DNA of 64,000 bases from Oxalobacter sp. (GCA_017524145.1 JAFWUI010000020.1:1-64000); one strand, 5' to 3'. Counted from the stretch's first letter, positions 26,301 to 35,071 are shown. Notes: a model not told the origin generated them from the letters alone. Numbers and translations are program-made.

Positions 26301-26993
26301 ATGCCTGAATTCAATGATTACAGGGACGGTTTCAATGCCCGTCTTGTTGAGACCGCCACGTTCAGTGGCATTCTCGAAATACCGGTTATCCATAAGCCTG
26401 ACCAGGTTATTGTTCCCGTAAACCTGGTGCCGTTTTCGCACCGGAAATCGGTTCATATCAATCCAAAAGATTGTTTTGTCTGTTTCTATGAACATGACAG
26501 GCGCTTCTCGACTTTTTTGCAGGAGCCGGAGAAATTCCTTGATGATCTGAGACTGTTTGCAGGGGTCATATCGCCAGATTGTTCTTTGTACCGTGATTCT
26601 CCCTTGGTGATTCAGATGTACAACACTTACCGGAACCGTGCTTTGGGAAGTTTTCTTCAGAAACAGGGGCTTTATGTTGTGCCCAATATCCGTTGGGGAG
26701 ATGGACGCAGCTACACCTGTGAATGCTTTTATTCAGAATCCTTTGCCTTCTTGGGTGCAGAAAAACACAGCATCGTTTCAATAGGTACCTATGGGTGTAT
26801 CCGAGGTGAAGACAATACTTTCCATTTCAAGGCTGGGCTGGAAGCCATGCTCGATGAACTCAGGCCTGAAGTGGTTCTGGTTTACGGTGCCATGCCAGAC
26901 AGGATATTTGCTGATTTCAAAGGAACGGCGAGATTCATCCAGTATCAGGATTGGACTTCTTTCAGGAAAGGAGGCTGTCATGGGAACCGGTAA
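26301..26993 (+). CDS. DUF4417-like protein next to an EndoU toxin
   Basis: A 230-residue soluble protein matching the pattern I recall for DUF4417: VNLVPFSHRKS, then CFVCFYEHDRRF, GVISPDCSLYRDSP (about 89-102), YRNRALGSFLQKQGLYVVPNIRWGD and SIGTYGC. Function of the family is not established; it is common in phage and accessory regions. ATG 26301 is chosen for the AAAGGG site six bases upstream; in-frame TTG 26274 and ATG 26280 are earlier possibilities. The EndoU-like gene begins inside its last codons (26980), so the two are translationally coupled. Confidence 0.75.
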   Translation: MPEFNDYRDGFNARLVETATFSGILEIPVIHKPDQVIVPVNLVPFSHRKSVHINPKDCFVCFYEHDRRFSTFLQEPEKFLDDLRLFAGVISPDCSLYRDSPLVIQMYNTYRNRALGSFLQKQGLYVVPNIRWGDGRSYTCECFYSESFAFLGAEKHSIVSIGTYGCIRGEDNTFHFKAGLEAMLDELRPEVVLVYGAMPDRIFADFKGTARFIQYQDWTSFRKGGCHGNR

Positions 26994-27474
26994 AACTGGG
27001 AGGGTGCTCAATACTGCTGGCAGTGGGACAACTGTCAGCGGATTTGCTGCTGTGCATTCTACAGAAGGAAAATTTATCCAATCCTCAAAAAAGCATGGGG
27101 GAGGATTAAGATTGGTATCTGGTGGGCATGGTCAGGTTGGCATGAACCTGCTTGATAAATATGGTATCGGATATAAGGTTCTAAAGACTTATCCGAATGG
27201 AGTCCGGATAGGAAATATTAATTACCATAAAAGACCAAATAAACGATTACATGGTGGACAATCTTGGTTCCCAAAATCGTGGACATTAAAGGATGTTATT
27301 AAAGCAGGTACACATGTTGCCAAATTGCAGGTTAACCGTCATTCACCTGATGGGAAAAAACTCTTTGGCATGTTCAAAGGTGTTCGGATAGTGGTTATCA
27401 AGACGCATGGAAAGATTGCGACAGTTTTTCCAGACACGGTACAACCAAACAAAAGAAAAGGACATAAAAAATGA
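26980..27474 (+). CDS. EndoU-like ribonuclease toxin
   Basis: A 164-residue basic protein. Its C-terminal two thirds carry the bacterial EndoU pattern: GGHG (H50), then HGGQSWFPKSWTLKDVIKAG (H91 onward) and IKTHGKIATVFP (about 140-151), giving the two histidines and lysine expected of the EndoU RNase site. The first about 40 residues are Gly/Thr/Ser-rich with no signal. It has no long delivery domain, unlike CdiA or polymorphic toxins, so it is an orphan toxin module or cassette. AAAGGAGG lies just before ATG 26980, within the DUF4417-like gene; the next gene overlaps by four bases (ATGA). Confidence 0.75.
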   Translation: MGTGKTGRVLNTAGSGTTVSGFAAVHSTEGKFIQSSKKHGGGLRLVSGGHGQVGMNLLDKYGIGYKVLKTYPNGVRIGNINYHKRPNKRLHGGQSWFPKSWTLKDVIKAGTHVAKLQVNRHSPDGKKLFGMFKGVRIVVIKTHGKIATVFPDTVQPNKRKGHKK

Positions 27475-27806
27475 TTGCGGAAGAATTTAAGAAAATTATA
27501 TCGGAACGGATTTACATCAGTAAAACAACTGATGATGAATGGGATTATGGTATCAATAAATGCTGTGAAAGATTGATAAACTTGGTCAGTGACAATTTGG
27601 AAGAATCCATTGATTACATCAAAAATGATTGTACTGCTGATGAATTCTCATATCTCAGTGAGGTCATGGAAGAAATCGCAGAGAAAACACAGAGCCAGGA
27701 ATTCATCGATGTGTTGTATGAAACAGCAAAAAAATATCCCGAAGAATGCAAAGATTACAATATTCTTTCATTTATCAAGGATGCAGAGGAGCTGATTGCA
27801 AAATGA
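27471..27806 (+). CDS. Probable immunity protein for the EndoU-like toxin
   Basis: A 111-residue strongly acidic alpha-helical protein (EEFKKIISERIYISK, LEESIDYIKNDCTADEF, EEIAEKTQSQEFIDVLYETA). It overlaps the toxin gene by ATGA, and its acidity complements the basic toxin. Overlap, size and charge are all typical of immunity genes directly behind EndoU and other polymorphic toxins, so immunity is the most likely role; this is inferred from context and not from a recognised family. Confidence 0.65.
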   Translation: MIAEEFKKIISERIYISKTTDDEWDYGINKCCERLINLVSDNLEESIDYIKNDCTADEFSYLSEVMEEIAEKTQSQEFIDVLYETAKKYPEECKDYNILSFIKDAEELIAK

Positions 27807-27830
27807 CAGATGCCGGGTATCCCCAGCATT

Positions 27831-27914
27831 CTGCTGTCTGTCAGATCCAGTACTTCGGGTAATGCCGGGCTGGGTTGGATGAGAAGTTGTTCACGATGAC
27901 GGCAGCAATGGTCA
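27831..27914 (-). pseudogene. 3'-end fragment of the HPP-family gene (left copy of an 84-bp direct repeat)
   Basis: 84 bases matching 29624-29707 with three mismatches. On the minus strand it encodes the last residues of the HPP protein (VIVNNFSSNPARHYPKYWI and stop). No start or upstream part of the gene is present, although the frame can be followed another 12 codons into hydrophobic residues. It forms the left edge of the hipBA segment. Confidence 0.8.
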
Positions 27915-27949
27915 AGGCAATCGACAGTAATACAGTCTGTAACTTGTCA

Positions 27950-29257
27950 TTAGACGTTACTTCTCAAGATTTCGGTTTGGTGTGAAATTCCTGAAAAGAT
28001 GGTGTCAGCAATATGGGCAGGAAAACCTGATGGCAGTTGTGAGGAGACAGAAGCAACGGCTTGTTCTGCCACATCGACAATCTCCTGTAGATAGCGCTTT
28101 GCCTTGGCAGGCGCAAGACCACATGCATCCGCAGTTGAGAGGAAATGCCTTGGCAGGATTGTATGCCATTCATAATGGCGGTTCTTGCCGGTGAATGCCA
28201 TAGCCATCTTTACTTTCTGGCGTTGCAGTCCTTTTCCACTGAACAGTGGATAAGCTGAAAGGATATCGTACAGTGGTGTCATGCTGTAGCCGCCTCCTGC
28301 ATTGAGGAAGATGCTGAAATTCTTGCCGTGACCATCGATCGCAGCGAGCAGCCAGTAAAAGACTTGTGCCTTGAAGAAGAGCTTCCTGTCTGCTTCAGGC
28401 GTATCTGAACCCAGCAGCAGTGTCATGATGTCCCGGATGCCAGGACCACCTTGCTGCTCGTATTTGTTGGCTGGGGCGATACCCAATGCCTGGCACATGT
28501 CTTCCTGCGGCAGGCGCATCAGCCATTTCCCGTCAGAAGACCATCTGCGGTCAAACCGCTCAACAACCAGCACTTTCTGTCCGTCAAAATCCATCAGTTC
28601 TGCTTCTGATACCGGAAAGCCAAATGCCTTCGCCAGTTTCAGGCAGAGCCATTCATTCTCACAGCTTTCTGACAGGTCGATGTTGCTGTACGCGATTTTT
28701 CCTATGGGCAGTTTCAGGATGTGGCTGGTCGGTGTACTGCCTGTTGGGCGTTTCCAGGTTCCTTCATGCCATAACAATGCGGTTTTTTCCTGTGTGCCTG
28801 CCAGAGAAATGCGGAAATCAGATGTTTCATCCATGCCTAGTGGCAACAGGTTGTAACTGCGTAGGATGACAGCGATGCCACTTTCATCCAGTGGTTCCGC
28901 TGTCACCTGGCTGACAGGAGGAGGGGATTCTTGGAACGGATAAATCTGGATGGCACCTATGCAGTCCCTGCCGACAGCAGAAAGCAGGTCAAACGGATGG
29001 CTTGATGCCACTTGGAAACGTGCCTGGATGCGTGAAATGATTTCTTGGGAATCTGGCAACAGGTTTTCGAAGAAATTATAGACAACCATACCCTCATACG
29101 GCTGTGACCGTAGCGGCATGGAGAAAGAGACAGGACGGCTTTGTGGTCTGTCAAGCCATGATGGCGTATATGCAAAGGACATTGCACCATCAGCGTGCCG
29201 GTAAAGGTTTCCGACAGCCAACCCATTCATAGCAATAGATAGGTTTTCTTTCACCAT
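27950..29257 (-). CDS. hipA: HipA-type serine/threonine kinase toxin
   Basis: A 435-residue HipA-family kinase; the E. coli protein phosphorylates glutamyl-tRNA synthetase and induces persistence. Visible features: N-terminal NGLAVG and YNFFENLLPDS (couple-to-HipB domain), FDLLSAVGRDCIGA, TSHILKLP (activation-loop region) and the catalytic DGHGKNFS with a later YDILSAYP. Length matches HipA (440). Start at 29257 is favoured by similarity to the family N-terminus; ATG 29269 is possible. Both overlap the end of hipB, so the pair is coupled. The whole segment is bracketed by the 84-bp repeat. Confidence 0.92.
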   Translation of the reverse strand: MVKENLSIAMNGLAVGNLYRHADGAMSFAYTPSWLDRPQSRPVSFSMPLRSQPYEGMVVYNFFENLLPDSQEIISRIQARFQVASSHPFDLLSAVGRDCIGAIQIYPFQESPPPVSQVTAEPLDESGIAVILRSYNLLPLGMDETSDFRISLAGTQEKTALLWHEGTWKRPTGSTPTSHILKLPIGKIAYSNIDLSESCENEWLCLKLAKAFGFPVSEAELMDFDGQKVLVVERFDRRWSSDGKWLMRLPQEDMCQALGIAPANKYEQQGGPGIRDIMTLLLGSDTPEADRKLFFKAQVFYWLLAAIDGHGKNFSIFLNAGGGYSMTPLYDILSAYPLFSGKGLQRQKVKMAMAFTGKNRHYEWHTILPRHFLSTADACGLAPAKAKRYLQEIVDVAEQAVASVSSQLPSGFPAHIADTIFSGISHQTEILRSNV

Positions 29258-29499
29258 TCTTCCTGCCATCCAGATGAGGTTTTATGAGCCAGCCTTTCTG
29301 ATAAATGCAGTTCCAGGCCAAGTGCGGCAAGAATCTTGAAAAGTGTTTCGATTTTCGCCTTGTCTGGCGCAGATTCAAAGGCTGATACTGTCGATTGTTT
29401 GATACCGACCAGGTCAGCGACTTGCTGCTGTGTCCGGTTGTTCCGTCTGCGGTAATCTTTCAGTGCAGTTGCCAATACTTTTGTTGTTGTGATTTTCAT
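29251..29499 (-). CDS. hipB: HipB-type Xre antitoxin
   Basis: An 82-residue HTH protein with a helix-turn-helix at about residues 12-65 (RTQQQVADLVGIKQSTVSAF) that should repress the hipBA promoter and neutralise HipA. It precedes and overlaps hipA as in E. coli. A TTTATCCCTTTTAAAGGGTAAA palindrome-like site lies about 30 bases upstream (29530-29551). Confidence 0.92.
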   Translation of the reverse strand: MKITTTKVLATALKDYRRRNNRTQQQVADLVGIKQSTVSAFESAPDKAKIETLFKILAALGLELHLSERLAHKTSSGWQEEW

Positions 29500-29529
29500 G
29501 ATTTAACCTTTGTAGCGTATAAAAACAAT

Positions 29530-29551
29530 TTTATCCCTTTTAAAGGGTAAA
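29530..29551. promoter_or_regulatory. hipB: Candidate HipB operator
   Basis: TTTATCCCTTTTAAAGGGTAAA, a near-perfect 22-bp inverted repeat, positioned in the hipB promoter. The halves (TATCC..GGGTA) resemble the TATCC(N8)GGATA operators known for E. coli HipB. Confidence 0.6.
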
Positions 29552-29623
29552 TCAAGTATTCAACAGCTTTTTCAATTGTTTAAAGCAATGCTTGCTGGGT
29601 GACTGACGGCATTTCTTGACATG

Positions 29624-29707
29624 CTGCTGTCTGTCAGATCCAGTACTTCGGGTAATGCCGGGCTGGGTTGGACGAGAAGTTGTTCACGATGACGGCAACG
29701 ATGGTCA
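29624..29707. repeat. Right copy of the 84-bp direct repeat flanking hipBA
   Basis: Matches 27831-27914 with three mismatches over 84 bases. This copy is the intact 3' end of the HPP gene. The two copies are exactly 1793 bases apart and enclose hipA and hipB. Confidence 0.85.
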
Positions 29708-30188
29708 TGATGATGGCGCCGACCAGCACGGGTGAGAGGGCATACATGAAGCCGAGGTCATGGACGGAATCCCCACTGATGACGGCAATCAACGCCGTTG
29801 CGCCACCTGGGGGATGGGTGGTCATGGTTGCCATCATCGCGGCAATGGCGGTGGCGACGGCAACAGCGCTTGCCAATGGGATGTTGTCTGGGAAGAGCAT
29901 ATAGGCACCGACCCCGACGATGGCGGAGATAAAATGCCCACCGATGATGTTGCGGGGTTGGGAGAGGGGGCCGCCAGGCACGCCGTAAATCAGGACAGCG
30001 GACGCACCGAAGGAACCGATGAGGTAGAGGTTCTCGTTGCCTTGGATGCCCATGAAGTGGTTGATCCACCAGACGCCGAAGATACCGAGGAAGCCGCCTA
30101 TCCAGGCAAAGCACAGTTCTGAGACCGGTGGTCTTGCCAATGTGCGGGGACCGCCTTTCATCCGCCAGAAATAGTGCTTGATATCCAT
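29634..30188 (-). CDS. HPP-family integral membrane protein
   Basis: A 184-residue inner-membrane protein with four to five hydrophobic spans and the family signature HPPGGATALIAV (about 125-136), plus GSFGASAVLIYGVPGGPLSQPRN. HPP proteins are of uncertain function; some plant and cyanobacterial members act in nitrite transport. The ribosome site AAAGGA is upstream of ATG 30188. Its 3' end is duplicated 1.8 kb away, flanking hipBA. It is divergent from the Rrf2 regulator 78 bases away, which might control it. Confidence 0.9.
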   Translation of the reverse strand: MDIKHYFWRMKGGPRTLARPPVSELCFAWIGGFLGIFGVWWINHFMGIQGNENLYLIGSFGASAVLIYGVPGGPLSQPRNIIGGHFISAIVGVGAYMLFPDNIPLASAVAVATAIAAMMATMTTHPPGGATALIAVISGDSVHDLGFMYALSPVLVGAIIMTIVAVIVNNFSSNPARHYPKYWI

Positions 30189-30266
30189 CCAATTGTCCTT
30201 TAAAAATCCATGGGGACGATTCCGTGTACAATACAGAAAACCGTCTGATTATAACATTGCACGCCG

Positions 30267-30737
30267 ATGATACTTTCCACCAATACCCGCTATGCCATCC
30301 GGCTGATTTACGAGCTGCATCAGGTGAAAGCCCCACTTTCGATCACAGCACTGGCTGAACGCATCAATGTCAGCGCCAAGGTGATTGAGAATGTCCATGC
30401 TGAACTGAAACGGCATGGCATCACGGATGCCATCATCGGGGCGAATGGCGGTATCCGTCTTATCCGCAGCATCGAGGAAATCAGCCTGGGCAAGATGATC
30501 GAGCTGTTCGACAATGGTGTCCGGTTTGTGGTCTGTTTCGGGAACAAGTCGAACAATTGCCCGAGGCAGTCTGTCTGTGAAACGCAGTCTGTCTGGAAAA
30601 CAATCTCGAACCGCATCCAGAACGAATTGGACAGTATTTCGCTTGCGGATATCCTCGATGAATACCGCCAGGGGGCTTCCCGTGAACAGCCAATCAAGAT
30701 CCATTGCATCAACCATAAGGGCGACCTGACTTTCTGA
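30267..30737 (+). CDS. Rrf2-family transcriptional regulator
   Basis: A 156-residue winged-helix regulator starting MILSTNTRYAIRLIYEL, the Rrf2 hallmark. Three cysteines with the family spacing (C90, C98, C104 in VVCFGNKSNNCPRQSVCE) could hold a [2Fe-2S] cluster or sense thiols or NO, as in IscR and NsrR. The location between an HPP membrane protein and a reductase/OsmC/TrxB cluster suggests control of a redox-linked regulon (inference). It converges with the OYE gene, four bases apart. Confidence 0.9.
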   Translation: MILSTNTRYAIRLIYELHQVKAPLSITALAERINVSAKVIENVHAELKRHGITDAIIGANGGIRLIRSIEEISLGKMIELFDNGVRFVVCFGNKSNNCPRQSVCETQSVWKTISNRIQNELDSISLADILDEYRQGASREQPIKIHCINHKGDLTF

Positions 30738-30741
30738 CGGC

Positions 30742-31857
30742 TCAGACGGGTTTCTTCTGCGCCTCTGTCAGGACAGGGTAATCTAGGTAGCCATGTTCCA
30801 TGCCACGGCGGTAGATGGTCTTTTTATCCAGTTCGTTGTAGGGACCGTTCTGTCTGATGCGGGCGACGAGGTCCGGGTTGGCGATGAAGCTTCTGCCATA
30901 GGCGATGGCGTCGGCATAGCCTGCTTGGAGGACGTGTTCACCGAGTTCAGGGGTGTAGCTGCCTGCTAGGATGATCCTGCCTTTGAAGGCGTTGCGGATT
31001 TTTGCCCGGAATCCATCGGTGAAGGGTTCGCCACCGACCCAGCTGGGTTCTGCGATATGCAGGTAGGCTGGGTTGCGTCTGTTCAGCTGTTCAATCAGGT
31101 AGAAGGTCATGGCTTCCCATTCCTGGTCTGCCATGCCGTTGATGTTGAAGTTGGGCGAGATGCGGATGCCGGTTTTGCCTTCCCCGATGACGCTGGTGAA
31201 GATATCGAAGACTTCAAGGATAAGACGGGCACGGTTTTCAAGGGAACCGCCGTACTGGTCTGTGCGGATGTTGGTGTTGGTCGCCAGGAACTGGTGCAGC
31301 AGGTAGCCGTTGGCGGCATGGACTTCGAGCAGGTCGAAACCGGCACGGACAGCGCGTTGTGCTGCCTTGCGGAAGTCTTCAAGGATGACTTTGATGTCAT
31401 CGAGTGAAACGGCTTCAGGGGTTTCAACCGGTACGAAGCTGAGGTTGCCGTTTTCGCCCCGGATGAAGCATTTGGTGTTTTCTGCAATCAGTGCGGAAGG
31501 GGCCTGGGGGGGCAGTCCACCGTGGAGGGCAGAATGGGAGATGCGTCCGGCATGGTAAATCTGGCCTGAGATATGGCCACCGGCAGCATGGACGGCATCG
31601 ACGACTTTTTTCCAGCCGGCTTCCTGGATATCGGTGTAGATGCCGGGGGTGTAGGCATAACCTTGGGCGCGGTTGGATATCTGCATCGATTCGGTGACGA
31701 TCAGTCCGGCAGTTGTGCGCTGTGCGTAGTAGGCGGCATTCATGTCGGTGGCTTCATCTTGGTCACCGGCACGGTTGCGGGTGAGGGGTGCCATGAAGAT
31801 GCGGTTCGGCAGTTTGATGCCGCCGATTTCAATTGGGCTCAACAGTTTCTCGAACAT
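30742..31857 (-). CDS. nemA: Old-yellow-enzyme family alkene reductase
   Basis: A 371-residue FMN-dependent ene-reductase (N-ethylmaleimide reductase type) using NAD(P)H to reduce activated alkenes and similar electrophiles. Seen: N-terminal PIEIGGIKLPNRIFMAPLTRNRA, the substrate-binding His-Asn pair in EVHAANGYLLHQF, and YGGSLENRARL and the phosphate-binding YGRSFIANPDLV near the end. AGGGAGG precedes ATG 31857. It lies downstream of osmC and trxB on the same strand, forming a thiol/electrophile detoxification cluster. Confidence 0.93.
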   Translation of the reverse strand: MFEKLLSPIEIGGIKLPNRIFMAPLTRNRAGDQDEATDMNAAYYAQRTTAGLIVTESMQISNRAQGYAYTPGIYTDIQEAGWKKVVDAVHAAGGHISGQIYHAGRISHSALHGGLPPQAPSALIAENTKCFIRGENGNLSFVPVETPEAVSLDDIKVILEDFRKAAQRAVRAGFDLLEVHAANGYLLHQFLATNTNIRTDQYGGSLENRARLILEVFDIFTSVIGEGKTGIRISPNFNINGMADQEWEAMTFYLIEQLNRRNPAYLHIAEPSWVGGEPFTDGFRAKIRNAFKGRIILAGSYTPELGEHVLQAGYADAIAYGRSFIANPDLVARIRQNGPYNELDKKTIYRRGMEHGYLDYPVLTEAQKKPV

Positions 31858-31915
31858 AAATCCTCCCTTTAGGGAATCCCTTTTTGATGTTCAGTGGATT
31901 TCCTTCTGATATTCA

Positions 31916-31939
31916 AGGACCATCCCGGAGGATGGTCCT
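31916..31939 (-). terminator. Hairpin between osmC and nemA
   Basis: Perfect 10-bp stem AGGACCATCC / GGATGGTCCT with a four-base loop, 24 bases after the osmC stop. It lacks a good T-run on the minus strand, so termination is only possible. Confidence 0.45.
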
Positions 31940-31962
31940 GGATGGTGTTTTTTATGGGACGT

Positions 31963-32502
31963 TCAGTCGGTGACGACACCGCACATGCAGCCTTCACCGC
32001 CGCCGAGGGAGCAGACTGCGCCTTCAGCAGGGGCGAGGTCTCCACCGATTTCATCTTTCAGGACGGTGCCTTCGCTGTCTGAGATGCGGACTTTGACCGG
32101 GATGCCACGGCTGACGCTGCTGGCGACGGTGCAGAAGTTTTCGAAGCGTTCAATCGGCTGGGACAGGTCGCCGAGTTCCGCAGCGGTCTTGCCCAGTTTG
32201 ATGGAGACTTCGATGGTCTGGATGCGCAGGCGGTTTTCTTCGTTCCTGCCCAGGATGGCTGATGCTGTGGTGGTCAGCGGTGTCGGGTCTGGGTTCTTGC
32301 GGCTGATGGCACCGAAGAGGGCATCAGACATGCAGTTGGCAACTGCAGCACACAGGAGCTGGTCTGGGCTTGGACCGGTGTTCTTGCCATGGGGAGCCGG
32401 TTCATCCAGGATCATGGAAGTGTTGCTGCCGGCAAAGTTGGCTTTGAACTGGAACCGTTCAATCTGGGTCAGGGTAACTGCGTCGGTACGGGATTCACTC
32501 AT
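31963..32502 (-). CDS. OsmC-family peroxiredoxin
   Basis: A 179-residue OsmC/Ohr-fold protein, reducing organic or inorganic peroxides with a cysteine pair. GPSPDQLLCAAVANCMSDAL (about 45-64) contains the first reactive cysteine after the family's helix start, and ENFCTVASSVSRGIPVKV (about 125-142) the second. The C-terminal tail has an additional Cys-rich end (AVCSLGGGEGCMCG), which is uncommon and could bind metal. AGGAG precedes ATG 32502. It lies between trxB and nemA. Confidence 0.88.
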   Translation of the reverse strand: MSESRTDAVTLTQIERFQFKANFAGSNTSMILDEPAPHGKNTGPSPDQLLCAAVANCMSDALFGAISRKNPDPTPLTTTASAILGRNEENRLRIQTIEVSIKLGKTAAELGDLSQPIERFENFCTVASSVSRGIPVKVRISDSEGTVLKDEIGGDLAPAEGAVCSLGGGEGCMCGVVTD

Positions 32503-32553
32503 GATGCTCTCCTAATGGGTTTATGGTAACTGTATTGTATGGATAGGTTATCA

Positions 32554-32578
32554 GGGGGTGTCTGGAAGAAACACCCCC
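32554..32578 (-). terminator. Hairpin after trxB
   Basis: Perfect 8-bp stem GGGGGTGT / ACACCCCC, 9-base loop, 16 bases past the trxB stop. No T-run, so the terminator call is tentative. Confidence 0.45.
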
Positions 32579-32593
32579 ATCGAACAGGGTGCT

Positions 32594-33589
<996 letters not shown>

Positions 33590-33699
33590 CTATCAGGCAT
33601 TGTATCAGCGAATCATAACCTTTGCAGGAAGGTGGGAAACACCCTTATCGGACAGGGGTGTTGTCAACAGGGAATCCCGATATTCCCAACTTGCAGGAA

Positions 33700-33718
33700 T
33701 ATACCTTTTTTTGGTATA
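33700..33718. promoter_or_regulatory. Candidate toxin-antitoxin operator
   Basis: TATACC-TTTTTTT-GGTATA inverted repeat 27 bases before the RelE-like gene, overlapping the likely -10 region (GGTATAGT). It has the usual position for autoregulation by the antitoxin. Confidence 0.55.
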
Positions 33719-33744
33719 GTCATCTGAAATGACAGGAAAAGGAT

Positions 33745-34053
33745 ATGACCGACAGCACAAAATGGGAAGTCAGCATTACCGGCAATGCCAAGAAACAGCA
33801 GAAAAGACTGCCTGCCAAGATAGGCTATGCCCTCAGGCTCCTATTAAACGATTTAAGGGAATACGGTCCCCAAGCTGAGAAATGGCAAAACTATGGCAGA
33901 CTGACTGGTAAAAAAGACTTTTACCACTGCCATCTGAATAAAGGGCATCCCCGATATGTTGCTGTATGGAAAGTTACCGACTATACAATCAAACTGATGG
34001 AGGTACGTTATGTGGGGCCCCATGAAAACGCGGACTACCGGCGGATCAACTAA
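33745..34053 (+). CDS. RelE/HigB-type toxin
   Basis: A 102-residue basic protein of the RelE/ParE fold: KWEVSITGNAKKQQKRLP, ALRLLLNDLREYGPQ, RLTGKKDFYHCHLNKGHPRYVAVW and a C-terminal KLMEVRYVGPHENADY. The last block (VRYVGxHExAxY) is typical of HigB-2/RelE-like mRNA interferases. The toxin gene precedes the antitoxin gene and overlaps it by 44 bases, the HigBA order. Confidence 0.85.
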   Translation: MTDSTKWEVSITGNAKKQQKRLPAKIGYALRLLLNDLREYGPQAEKWQNYGRLTGKKDFYHCHLNKGHPRYVAVWKVTDYTIKLMEVRYVGPHENADYRRIN

Positions 34054-34381
34054 GATTACGCTCACTGTACCGGAATGCCTGGCTACTGAAATTACTGCTG
34101 GTATCCAGCGGTTGATGGACCGTGCACAAAAAAAATATGAAGAATCTGTTGATGATGACAGGCTCTACACCATCGAGGAAGTTTTTGGAGAAATTACTCC
34201 AGGCGACTGTATGCGTGGACTTCGTGCAAAAGAAGACCTGACCCAAAAACAGTTTGCCGAGAAACTTGGCGTAAAACAGCACCATATCTCAGAGATGGAA
34301 AACAACCGCCGTCCAATTTCTGTCCAGATGGCAAAGAAAATCCAGTCCATCTTTGGTGTCGGCTATAAGACTTTCCTGTAA
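34010..34381 (+). CDS. Xre-family antitoxin (HigA-like)
   Basis: A 123-residue protein with a C-terminal HTH (about 68-118: GLRAKEDLTQKQFAEKLGVK, HHISEMENNRRPIS). The N-terminal half (KITLTVPECLATEITAGIQ) may contact the toxin. Although the start lies well inside the toxin gene, a GGAGG six bases before ATG 34010 makes this start convincing; ATG 34022 is an alternative. It should repress through the TATACC palindrome upstream. Confidence 0.85.
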   Translation: MWGPMKTRTTGGSTKITLTVPECLATEITAGIQRLMDRAQKKYEESVDDDRLYTIEEVFGEITPGDCMRGLRAKEDLTQKQFAEKLGVKQHHISEMENNRRPISVQMAKKIQSIFGVGYKTFL

Positions 34382-34406
34382 TCTTCTTTACCGTAGAATC
34401 CTGGAG

Positions 34407-34432
34407 AAGCCCGTCATTACAGACGGGCTTTT
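34407..34432 (+). terminator. Terminator shared by convergent genes
   Basis: Perfect 9-bp stem AAGCCCGTC / GACGGGCTT with a 6-base loop and a short T-run, between the antitoxin gene and the convergent PLD gene. Confidence 0.75.
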
Positions 34433-34441
34433 CCAATCGGA

Positions 34442-34972
34442 TCAGTATGGACAGTACCAGGTGCGTCCTTGGTTCCAGCGTGACTGCCAGTGCCTCAGGT
34501 AACGGGCGGCGTTTTCTTCGTCATTCCAGATGACGACAACGTTTTCACTGTTGCCTTCAGCAGCTGCCCGGGTGTAGTTGAAGCTGCCGGTTTCAACATG
34601 CTTGCGGTCAACGATGATGTATTTGTCGTGATGGAGCTTATAGACACCGACGGTCCGCAGGGGGATGCCGGCATTGACCAGCAGGTTCATCGCAGAACGG
34701 GTGGCATTGTCTTCGCAGCCTTTGCCATCATCGACCACAATCTGGATATCGACACCACGCCGTTTGGCGGCGACGAGGCTTTTGACAATCTTGGATGAGG
34801 TGAAGGAAAAGGCTGCCATCCGGATGCTGCTGCGGGCGCTGCCGATGGTACGGAGAACCAGGGCTTCTGCACCGCCATCCGGGGAAAAGGCGCTTTCAAC
34901 AGGACCTGCCTGAGCCACAGAGATGGAGAAGAGGGCAAGGACGATGAAAAGAAGGTGTCTGATTTTTTTCAT
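34442..34972 (-). CDS. Secreted phospholipase D-family nuclease
   Basis: A 176-residue protein with a signal peptide (MKKIRHLLFIVLALFSISVA, cleavage near QAG) and one PLD motif HDKYIIVD (H115, K117, D122) followed by GSFNYT. The small single-motif form resembles the Salmonella/plasmid endonuclease Nuc, which acts as a dimer in the periplasm. Substrate could be DNA or phosphodiesters. Convergent with the toxin-antitoxin pair. Confidence 0.88.
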   Translation of the reverse strand: MKKIRHLLFIVLALFSISVAQAGPVESAFSPDGGAEALVLRTIGSARSSIRMAAFSFTSSKIVKSLVAAKRRGVDIQIVVDDGKGCEDNATRSAMNLLVNAGIPLRTVGVYKLHHDKYIIVDRKHVETGSFNYTRAAAEGNSENVVVIWNDEENAARYLRHWQSRWNQGRTWYCPY

Positions 34973-35071
34973 GGCAATGGTTGTCGGGTTTCAGGAGTTC
35001 CTATTATAAAGCCCAACGGATGGTGGACAGTATACGGTACGCTGGTTTTTAGAGTATTCTTGGAAGGTTGA

